Shown here in pieces: positions 1 to 5,504 of a stretch of 17,571 nucleotides of DNA. Numbering within the stretch: position 1 is the stretch's first letter; each line of letters starts with the position of its first letter. A program made the position numbers and the translations under genes. The DNA comes from Pseudomonadota bacterium (GTDB lineage Bacteria; Pseudomonadota; Gammaproteobacteria; Burkholderiales; Sulfuriferulaceae): NCBI GenBank assembly GCA_021790625.1, contig JAJYGL010000120.1, forward strand, positions 1-17,571, read 5' to 3'. The notes beneath the pieces are model-generated. The model ran no database searches and had not been told where the DNA came from. It was given only the letters and a program-made list of their open reading frames with translations.

Positions 1-1099
1 GCGCGGAAGCAATGCGTCCCGGTTTGCCATAACCTTCGGGGTTGTCTTGCCATGTTTCCCACGGTTGCGGAAAGTCGGGGATGCGCAGATGCGAAACAGA
101 AAAACCGCACAGGCCGGCTTTGGGGTGAGAGCCGGTGCCGGTTGCGCCTTCATCACGAATCTCGCCACCAGAGCCCGTGGCAGCGCCTGCAAAGGGCGAG
201 ATGGCGGTGGGGTGATTATGTGTTTCAACCTTCATCAGAATGTGGGTGAGCGTTTCGTGTTGATGGTATTGCCCGTTTTTGTCCGGATAAAAGCGTTGCG
301 CAACGTTACCGGTGATGATGGAGGAGTTGTCCGCATATGCCATGATGGTGCCTTCGCCATGCATGGCGTGGGTATGGCGTATCATGCCAAATAGCGTCTC
401 CTGTTGTGGTTGCCCGTCAATGACCCAGTTGGCATTGAAGATTTTGTGTCGGCAATGCTCCGAATTGGCCTGTGCGAACATCATGAGTTCAACGTCGGTC
501 GGGTTGCGGCCAATAGCGGAAAACTGCTGTTGCAGATAATCGATTTCATCATCGGAGAGCGCCAGTCCCAGCGCGCGGTTGGCTGCTTCCAACGCCGGGC
601 GGCCCTCCGACAGCAAAGCGATTTCTGTCAGAGCTTGCGCTGGCAGGTGTTGAAACAGGGCTTGCATGGCCTGCGGGTTGTCAAACACGGCTTCGGTCAT
701 GCGGTCATGCAGATAAGGCGCAATCTGCTGGCGATCGTTGTCGGTGATGGGTTTGCCATCCTGACGCGAGCATTGCCAGAGCGTGGCGCGCTCGATACGT
801 AAAACGCTTTCCAGACCGCATTGGCGAGCAATATCACTGGCTTTGCTCGACCAGGGTGAAATGGTGCCTGGGCGCGGCGCGACCAGAATGTCGTTACCCG
901 TTGTCGCAAGGGTATTCTGGCTGGCCGATAGCAGCGTGCACAGGCGATTTAGCGCAGCCGCGTCCAGCGTGGCGGATAGTTCGACCATGTAACAGAAGCT
1001 TGCCCGCAGGCCGGTGAATGCGGGGAGTGTGGCGAGTAACCGTTGGCGACGGAAGGGGGAGAGCGCGTTTTGGCCCGATAAAAACAGAAAATCTGGCAT
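1..1099 (-). CDS. purL: Phosphoribosylformylglycinamidine synthase, N-terminal part (cut by window edge)
   Basis: This gene catalyses the ATP- and glutamine-dependent conversion of FGAR to FGAM, step four of de novo purine synthesis, in the cytoplasm. Translating the minus strand from the ATG at 1099 gives MPDFLFLSGQNALSPFRRQR and then an open frame to base 1 (about 366 of the roughly 1300 residues of the large proteobacterial form). The linker-domain signature RNPTDVELMMFAQANSEHCR and the following motif with VETHNHPTAISPFAGAATG are diagnostic of PurL. The synthase domains and the C-terminal glutaminase lie outside the window. The gene reads away from the DsrE gene, with a shared upstream region of 177 bases. 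No clear Shine-Dalgarno sequence precedes the ATG. An ATTTTA (TAAAAT on the coding strand) at 1128-1133 could be a -10 element, but no good -35 is visible. The identity is certain; the start is likely. Confidence 0.96.
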   Translation of the reverse strand, partial: MPDFLFLSGQNALSPFRRQRLLATLPAFTGLRASFCYMVELSATLDAAALNRLCTLLSASQNTLATTGNDILVAPRPGTISPWSSKASDIARQCGLESVLRIERATLWQCSRQDGKPITDNDRQQIAPYLHDRMTEAVFDNPQAMQALFQHLPAQALTEIALLSEGRPALEAANRALGLALSDDEIDYLQQQFSAIGRNPTDVELMMFAQANSEHCRHKIFNANWVIDGQPQQETLFGMIRHTHAMHGEGTIMAYADNSSIITGNVAQRFYPDKNGQYHQHETLTHILMKVETHNHPTAISPFAGAATGSGGEIRDEGATGTGSHPKAGLCGFSVSHLRIPDFPQPWETWQDNPEGYGKPGRIASA

Positions 1100-1196
1100 A
1101 ATTGCGATACAGGGAAGATAATCGTCGATTTTACCCGAAATCTGGTCGGCTTGCCCGTGTGTGAGGGTCGAAGTGGCAATAATTACGAGGTTATTA

Positions 1197-1264
1197 GGGA
1201 ACCGCTGATCTATTCCGACATGTCCGCAACGCGGCTCATGGAGGAATAAATCAGCGGTTCCTAA
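1197..1264. repeat. Imperfect palindrome, MITE-like or REP-like element
   Basis: Two arms of about 19 bases, GGAACCGCTGATCTATTCC (1198-1216) and GGAATAAATCAGCGGTTCC (1243-1261), are inverted repeats with one mismatch. The outer flanks TTAG and CTAA also pair, apart from one extra G. The 26-base centre contains a short palindrome (gacatgtc). No T-run follows on either strand, so it does not look like an intrinsic terminator. The layout, inverted ends around a short non-coding core, fits a miniature inverted-repeat element, perhaps derived from an IS5-like transposon. It lies between the divergent purL and dsrE-like genes and ends just before the latter's ribosome binding site. Confidence 0.6.
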
Positions 1265-1276
1265 GGAGAGAAATGA

Positions 1277-1654
1277 ATGGCAGATAAATTGGTAATGATG
1301 TTGCTGACAATCAGTCCGGACGCCCCGCATTTGTGTGGAACCCCTTTTTTTCAGGCCGCTGCGGCGGCAGCAATGGATGTGGAAGTAGAAATGTTTTTTG
1401 CCAGTTCATCGGTCAGGTTGCTGAAAAAGGGCGTGGCAGAATCCATTTTTCCCTCGGATAACAAGGTCAAATCAGTGTATGGATTCATGCAGGAAGCGGC
1501 GGAGTTGGGCGTCAAATTTTACGCGTGCGGCGGGGCGCTGGAAGCCTATGGGGTTACTCAAAGCCTGATGATTGCTGAATGTTCCGGCGTGGCAGGCGGT
1601 GCGACGTATATCAATCGGGTGATGGATGAGGAGTGGCGTTCCATCAGTTATTGA
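1277..1654 (+). CDS. DsrE/DsrF-like family protein
   Basis: This 125-aa cytoplasmic protein has the DsrE-like fold pattern: a hydrophobic first strand (DKLVMMLLTISP), an alanine-rich helix (FFQAAAAAAMDVEVEMFF) and the segment GVKFYACGGALEAYGV, which carries one cysteine in the position typical of the family. A second cysteine-containing segment (IAECSGVAGGATY) follows. DsrE relatives act in sulfur relay or bind small ligands, but the exact substrate cannot be read from the sequence. The start at 1277 is preceded by AAGGAGAG at 1263-1270, a strong ribosome binding site. An out-of-frame ATG at 1273 would give only four codons. The HIRAN gene starts 4 bases after the stop, so the two are probably cotranscribed. 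The palindrome at 1197-1264 sits just upstream and may affect expression. Confidence 0.8.
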   Translation: MADKLVMMLLTISPDAPHLCGTPFFQAAAAAAMDVEVEMFFASSSVRLLKKGVAESIFPSDNKVKSVYGFMQEAAELGVKFYACGGALEAYGVTQSLMIAECSGVAGGATYINRVMDEEWRSISY

Positions 1655-1658
1655 CAGC

Positions 1659-2087
1659 ATGACGTTCCTACGGATATTTCAGCGCATTTTGATGGCGTTG
1701 TGTTGCGTCGGGCAGATTGCCTTGTGCGCAGCTGCGGATAGTGGTATGGATGGTGACGTTCATCAACCACTGGCGGAATTGTGGTTGCAGACTTCCAGCA
1801 TGGCGGGTTTGCGTTATTACGATGGCGCTGAAGTTTGGCCGCAGTTGCATGAGGGGGATCGTTTGCAACTGGTACGGGAGCCTGGTAATTCCTGGGATCG
1901 CGACGCGATTGCCGTGACATGGCACCAACACAAGCTGGGTTACGTGCCGCGTCGTGAAAATACGGCATTGGCGCGGTTGATGGACCATGGTACTTTGCTC
2001 GATGCGCGCATTGTGCGCCTGGTGCAGCAAGGCAGGCGGCGCAAAAAAATGGTGTTTGATGTGTACGAGTCATTGGGGAATCATTGA
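1659..2087 (+). CDS. Exported HIRAN-domain protein
   Basis: This 142-aa protein starts MTFLRIFQRILMALCCVGQI, a positively charged then hydrophobic stretch ending in ALCAAA-D, which looks like a Sec signal peptide cleaved near residue 25. The mature part is essentially a single HIRAN domain of about 90 residues: AGLRYYDGAEVW, then GDRLQLVREPGNSWDRDAIAV, then KLGYVPRRENTALARLMDHG. HIRAN domains are best known as DNA-end-binding modules in HLTF/Rad5-like helicases; small single-domain bacterial versions also occur, and their role is unknown to me. I chose the ATG at 1659, 4 bases after the DsrE stop, because it begins the signal peptide; an upstream ATG at 1626 would overlap the DsrE gene and add 11 residues. 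Export is inferred from the N-terminus only. Confidence 0.8.
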   Translation: MTFLRIFQRILMALCCVGQIALCAAADSGMDGDVHQPLAELWLQTSSMAGLRYYDGAEVWPQLHEGDRLQLVREPGNSWDRDAIAVTWHQHKLGYVPRRENTALARLMDHGTLLDARIVRLVQQGRRRKKMVFDVYESLGNH

Positions 2088-2156
2088 TTCACGGTGCCAG
2101 GCTGCTGCGGTTCCATAGGGTTCTTCGATAATGAAATCAGGTCATAGCAATCAGTC

Positions 2157-2831
2157 ATGAATATTTTGGCGGTAGAAACGTCTGGCGATTATTGCTCTGC
2201 TGCCGTGTGGTGTGATGGTGAAATCTGGCAGGAAATCGTCGATGCCGGTGGTCGTCATTCGCAGTTATTGTTGCCGCAATGCCGTCAGGTGCTGGCGTTA
2301 GCCGGGCTTGGTTTTGCCGATCTCGATGCCGTGGCAGCTGGTATTGGACCCGGTTCATTTACCGGGATTCGTATCGCCTGTTCGGTAGCGCAAGGTATTG
2401 CATTTGCGGTGGATGTACCCGTGGTCGGTGTGGTCAGCTTGTTGGCGCAAGCCGCAACACAGTCGCATGAGGCGGTTCTGGTGTGCCAGGATGCGCGCAT
2501 GGGAGAAGTGTACCATGCAGCGTATCGACATACTGTCGCCGCAGGTTGGCAAGAGGTGTCGCCGCCGCGAGTTGGTCGCCCTGAGCATATTGATATACCG
2601 GATAACCATACGCCGTGGTGGGGCTGTGGCAACGCCTTTGCGGCGTACGCAGAGCCATTGGCGGCGCTGACGGGGCGGTTAAGCGGTATTGTGGTGGATA
2701 GTTACCCACAAGCGTCTGCCGTGGCAACGCTTGCTGCCGGAGAATTGTCGGCTGGTCGCGGCATGGCAGCGGAACAGTTGCTGCCGCTGTATGTGCGTGA
2801 TCGTGTGGCGCTGAAAATTGGTGAGCGTTGA
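2157..2831 (+). CDS. tsaB: tRNA threonylcarbamoyladenosine biosynthesis protein TsaB
   Basis: TsaB (YeaZ) is the scaffold partner of TsaD in the complex that places t6A at position 37 of ANN-decoding tRNAs. This 224-aa protein begins MNILAVETSGDYCSAAVW, the ASKHA-fold phosphate-1-like strand. It carries RHSQLLLPQ and the hallmark AGIGPGSFTGIRIACSVAQG (about residues 61-80), then a typical VCQDARMGEVY segment. The length matches the family (about 220-230 aa). It overlaps the rimI ATG by one base (TGATG), a common tsaB-rimI operon in Proteobacteria. No strong ribosome binding site is visible before the ATG. The 69-base gap after the HIRAN gene holds nothing I recognise. Confidence 0.96.
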   Translation: MNILAVETSGDYCSAAVWCDGEIWQEIVDAGGRHSQLLLPQCRQVLALAGLGFADLDAVAAGIGPGSFTGIRIACSVAQGIAFAVDVPVVGVVSLLAQAATQSHEAVLVCQDARMGEVYHAAYRHTVAAGWQEVSPPRVGRPEHIDIPDNHTPWWGCGNAFAAYAEPLAALTGRLSGIVVDSYPQASAVATLAAGELSAGRGMAAEQLLPLYVRDRVALKIGER

Positions 2832-3274
2832 TGGGGTTGCGACCTATGACCATGGAGGACGTGCCACGGGTAGCGCTGATTGATGCCGAAAGCTATCCTT
2901 TCCCTTGGACGGCGGGCAATTTTGCCGATGCACTGTCAGCCGGAAACCGTTGCTGTGTGTATGAGGAACGAGGAGAGTTGCTGGCGTATGCTGTGTTGAT
3001 GATGGTGGTAGATGAGTTGCACTTGCTCAATCTGACTGTCATACCCGCGCAACAGCATCTGGGCTATGGCCGAGCCTTGCTGCAGCGTATGCTGGCTTGT
3101 GCCAGAGAAGAAGGTTTTCTGACCATGTGGTTAGAGGTGCGACCGTCGAATACGGCGGCCAAGAGCCTGTATGACAGTATGGGTTTTTCTGTGGTTGGCG
3201 TGCGCAAACAGTATTATCCCGCGTATCAAGGGAGAGAGGATGCCTTGCTGATGTATCGGGATGTGGCGAGATGA
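2831..3274 (+). CDS. rimI: Ribosomal protein S18-alanine N-acetyltransferase RimI
   Basis: This is a GNAT-family N-terminal acetyltransferase of 147 aa. The N-terminus LRPMTMEDVPRVALIDAESY and the following FPWTAGNFADAL are typical of RimI. The acetyl-CoA-binding motif A appears as LTVIPAQQHLGYGRALLQRM (about residues 72-91; the Q/RxxGxG/A pyrophosphate loop is QHLGYGRA), and motif B as WLEVRPSNTAAKSLYDSMGF. The C-terminal YYPAYQGREDALLMYRDV is also conserved in RimI. The ATG at 2831 shares one base with the tsaB stop; a TTG at 2828 would add one methionine and is less likely. Its known role is acetylation of the N-terminal alanine of ribosomal protein S18. It is followed after 33 bases by the holD-like gene. 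Confidence 0.96.
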   Translation: MGLRPMTMEDVPRVALIDAESYPFPWTAGNFADALSAGNRCCVYEERGELLAYAVLMMVVDELHLLNLTVIPAQQHLGYGRALLQRMLACAREEGFLTMWLEVRPSNTAAKSLYDSMGFSVVGVRKQYYPAYQGREDALLMYRDVAR

Positions 3275-3307
3275 CACGGCGAAATAACGTGGCGGGAAGA
3301 ACAGAAT

Positions 3308-3766
3308 ATGCTCGACATTGATGCAATGGAAGTGCTGGAATTGTTGCCGGTCTGGCGCTTGCGCGAACAACCGGAAGCTGTAACGTGTTTGCTGTGGGTA
3401 TTGACGGCGCAGACGGTAGAAAAACAGACAGGATTCATCGTGTTGCATCAGCAACCACAAGGCGATGCGGCGCGTTTGCTGGAAAATATTTTGTACGGAT
3501 TTGGTCTGGTGAGCAATACGCGCACCATTCAGAGCATGGCTACCCGGCAAATTGGCGCTCAGGAAGTTGAAACTTTTGAGACGCTCGCACCGGCATGGCT
3601 GTGGGTGGATGATGTCGCACGGCGCGAAATCAGACAGGAATCCTATGCGCAACTCATCCGGTTAGTGAATGAGAAAATACTGCTCAGCCCTGCGCTGGAG
3701 TCATTGTTACATGACGGTGCAGCCAAAGCCGCGCTTTGGGCGGCCTGGTGCGGGATGCGATTCTGA
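3308..3766 (+). CDS. Probable DNA polymerase III psi subunit (divergent HolD)
   Basis: This 152-aa protein has no motif strong enough for certainty, but several points favour HolD. The N-terminus MEVLELLPVWRLREQPEA resembles the LGITQWSLRRPGA start of Escherichia coli psi, where a short N-terminal segment binds chi. The C-terminus LLSPALESLLHDGAAKAALW parallels the SPALTDLRANPTARAALW end of E. coli psi. The length (137 aa in E. coli) is close. In E. coli holD is directly upstream of rimI; here it is directly downstream in the same operon. Psi links chi to the clamp-loader complex and thereby to SSB. A GGAAGA at 3295-3300 lies 7 bases before the ATG. The comparison with E. coli psi is from memory. 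If not HolD, it is an unrecognised soluble protein. Confidence 0.55.
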   Translation: MLDIDAMEVLELLPVWRLREQPEAVTCLLWVLTAQTVEKQTGFIVLHQQPQGDAARLLENILYGFGLVSNTRTIQSMATRQIGAQEVETFETLAPAWLWVDDVARREIRQESYAQLIRLVNEKILLSPALESLLHDGAAKAALWAAWCGMRF

Positions 3767-3784
3767 TTGATTTGACTTGTCGGG

Positions 3785-4120
3785 TCAACCGTGCCAGACG
3801 TGATCCATCACGTCAAGACGCAAGTCTTTGTTGACAGTCTGACCAGCACCGCTGATTGACAGGGTGACGATACGGACGCCGGGGGTGTTGAAACTCAGTT
3901 CATGGGTATACGTGCCGGGAGCGGCGACACTTTGCTGGTTGAGCAGTTTGCCATTGGCGTCCGTGAGACTGACCTGGGCGGTGCCTGTGCCGTTGAGGAT
4001 GGCCTGAACGCGGAAATTTTCATTGGCGCAACGGCGATATACGGCTGGATCGCGGTTGGTGTTGTATTCGAGGTTGTTGAGTTTGACCAGTTTGACCAGT
4101 TTGTTCATGTTGGCTTCCAT
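3785..4120 (-). CDS. Small conserved-looking protein of unknown function
   Basis: I do not recognise this 111-aa protein. The N-terminus repeats a short unit (MNKLVKLVKLNNLEYNTNRD), and DNA coding for KLVKL is locally repetitive (tttgaccag three times at 4082-4101). The C-terminal two thirds alternates hydrophobic and polar residues (AQVSLTDANGKLLNQQ, TYTHELSFNTPGVRIVTLSI), which suggests a beta-sandwich or Ig-like fold. There is one cysteine (YRRCAN). No signal peptide is evident. Two starts are possible: ATG at 4120, or ATG at 4108, which has GGAAG five bases upstream and may be the real one, giving 107 aa. It is convergent with the holD-like gene and divergent from the CbbQ operon, so it shares the 115-base AT-rich region 4121-4235 with that operon. 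Confidence 0.65.
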   Translation of the reverse strand: MEANMNKLVKLVKLNNLEYNTNRDPAVYRRCANENFRVQAILNGTGTAQVSLTDANGKLLNQQSVAAPGTYTHELSFNTPGVRIVTLSISGAGQTVNKDLRLDVMDHVWHG

Positions 4121-4178
4121 TTGTCTCTAAAGTTGAGTAATATAGTCAATTATTGTGCAAGTTGTCGTCGGCAAGTTG

Positions 4179-4208
4179 TTGTCAGTGCTTCTTAAGCAAT
4201 TTTATTCT
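4179..4208 (+). promoter_or_regulatory. Possible sigma-70 promoter of the cbbQ/cbbO-like operon
   Basis: TTGTCA at 4179-4184 matches five of six bases of the -35 consensus; TATTCT at 4203-4208 matches four of six of the -10, with an 18-base spacer. The start of transcription would fall about 20 bases before the ATG at 4236. The whole 4121-4235 region is AT-rich compared with its surroundings, as expected for a divergent promoter region. There is no direct evidence of activity. Confidence 0.3.
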
Positions 4209-4235
4209 TAAACAGCGAACAGGTCTAGTCAAAAA

Positions 4236-4646
4236 ATGAATCATGTCGCACTAATTCAGTGTTTCGAACACGCAGATACCAGCATTACCGGTTGGGAGCA
4301 GTCTTTACAGGTTGGAGCGGTGCCTTCTTTACCTGTGTTGGTCGATGAAGCGAGTCTGCTGGTCAAGCAGATGATTATCGCGTATATGAATGACATGGGA
4401 AATGAGCCACCGGCAGTGGGTGAAGATTTGCTGGAAGTATTCAAGGCGCTGGTCAAGGGCGATCCGTCGTGGAATACGATTCGGGATAACTGTCGGGAAC
4501 TGGTGTATTACAAAAATTGTCTCCTGATGGACCGTGCAGATGCCCTGCCGGCTAAACCGGAAACCATGGCTATCCGCACAGTACGGCATATTTTTCTGTT
4601 CATGAAAACCCGTGCCATACGTGAAGCCCGATTGGAGATGGCATGA
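4236..4646 (+). CDS. Uncharacterised 136-aa protein coupled to the CbbQ-like ATPase
   Basis: I do not recognise a family. The protein is predicted soluble and mostly helical, with no signal peptide or membrane segment. Notable stretches are LVDEASLLVKQMIIAYMNDM (about residues 35-54), a middle segment with NCRELVYYKNCLLMDRADALP, and a basic C-terminus with RTVRHIFLFMKTRAIREARL. Its stop overlaps the ATG of the downstream AAA+ gene as ATGA (4643-4646), so the two are translationally coupled and probably function together. It is the first gene of the three-gene unit and could be an adaptor, substrate-recognition or regulatory partner of the ATPase/VWA pair; that is inference from position. The ribosome binding site is weak (AGG at 4221-4223). 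The reading frame is well supported by codon use and coupling. Confidence 0.75.
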   Translation: MNHVALIQCFEHADTSITGWEQSLQVGAVPSLPVLVDEASLLVKQMIIAYMNDMGNEPPAVGEDLLEVFKALVKGDPSWNTIRDNCRELVYYKNCLLMDRADALPAKPETMAIRTVRHIFLFMKTRAIREARLEMA

Positions 4647-5494
4647 AAGCTTTGCTGAAACGTTTGCGTGGTGTTGAGCGCGATATCATTCAGGCGCCTT
4701 CCGAAGATGCTGCCGATGCACCGTTTTATCAGCCACAGCACAATGAGGTCAATATCTTTGAAGCAGCATGGAGAAGACGCTTGCCCGTGATGTTGAAGGG
4801 TCCGACCGGTTGCGGAAAAACCCGTTTTCTGGAATACATGGCATGGAAACTCAAACGTCCATTGGTGACAGTGTCCTGTCATGAAGATTTAACCAGTTCC
4901 GATCTGATTGGCCGCTTTTTGCTGGAAGGGGATCAAACAGTCTGGCAGGATGGTCCGCTGACACGTGCGGTCAAGGTTGGCGCCATTTGTTATCTGGATG
5001 AGATTGTTGAAGCGCGCACGGACAGTACGGTCATTATTCATCCGTTGACTGACCATCGTCGCCAGTTGCCGTTGGAGAAAAAAGGCCAGGAAATTGAAGC
5101 GCATGAAGATTTCATGCTGGTTATTTCCTACAATCCCGGTTATCAGACGGTATTGAAAGATCTGAAACCATCAACCAAACAACGCTTTATTGGCATCAAT
5201 TTTGATTATCCGACAGCGGAAATCGAGCGCAGCATTGTGCGCAACGAGGTACCCGATTTGCCAGAAGCGCTGCTCGATCCGTTGGTGGCGCTAGGGCAGC
5301 GTGCCCGCTCGCTCAAGGATCATGGGCTGGATGAAGCGACATCCACCCGTGCGCTGGTGTATGCCGCCAACATGATGGCGGCCGGGTTGACGGCGCAGGA
5401 AGCCTGTCAGGTGGCGCTCATTAATCCAGTGACGGATGACACAGAGCTCGCTGCGGCGCTGCTGGAAATCGTGCGTGCGCATTTTCCCGATTGA
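4643..5494 (+). CDS. CbbQ/NirQ/NorQ-family MoxR AAA+ ATPase, closest to CbbQ
   Basis: This 283-aa AAA+ ATPase has a Walker A at residues 53-60 (GPTGCGKT) and a Walker B at about 115-120 (ICYLDE, D119/E120). The segments TVSCHEDLTSSDLIGRFLL, WQDGPLT, VEARTDSTVIIHPLTDHRR and VISYNPGYQ are characteristic of the CbbQ/NirQ/NorQ/GvpN group. The C-terminal GLDEATSTRALVYAANMM matches the CbbQ C-terminal domain. CbbQ forms hexamers that work with CbbO to remodel inhibited rubisco; NorQ works with NorD on nitric oxide reductase. This copy carries about 25 extra N-terminal residues before the usual PFYQPQHNEV start. It overlaps the preceding gene by 4 bases and is followed 10 bases later by its VWA partner. 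No rubisco or nor genes are in the window, so the client is inferred; I favour rubisco. Confidence 0.85.
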   Translation: MKALLKRLRGVERDIIQAPSEDAADAPFYQPQHNEVNIFEAAWRRRLPVMLKGPTGCGKTRFLEYMAWKLKRPLVTVSCHEDLTSSDLIGRFLLEGDQTVWQDGPLTRAVKVGAICYLDEIVEARTDSTVIIHPLTDHRRQLPLEKKGQEIEAHEDFMLVISYNPGYQTVLKDLKPSTKQRFIGINFDYPTAEIERSIVRNEVPDLPEALLDPLVALGQRARSLKDHGLDEATSTRALVYAANMMAAGLTAQEACQVALINPVTDDTELAAALLEIVRAHFPD

Positions 5495-5504
5495 TGGAGC
5501 GACT

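Noticed and set aside
47..992. Several plus-strand open frames at 47-992
   Set aside because: They overlap the clear purL frame on the minus strand and show no recognisable protein.
1197..1264. The palindrome as a rho-independent terminator for an upstream gene
   Set aside because: There is no T-run on either side, and both neighbouring genes diverge from it.
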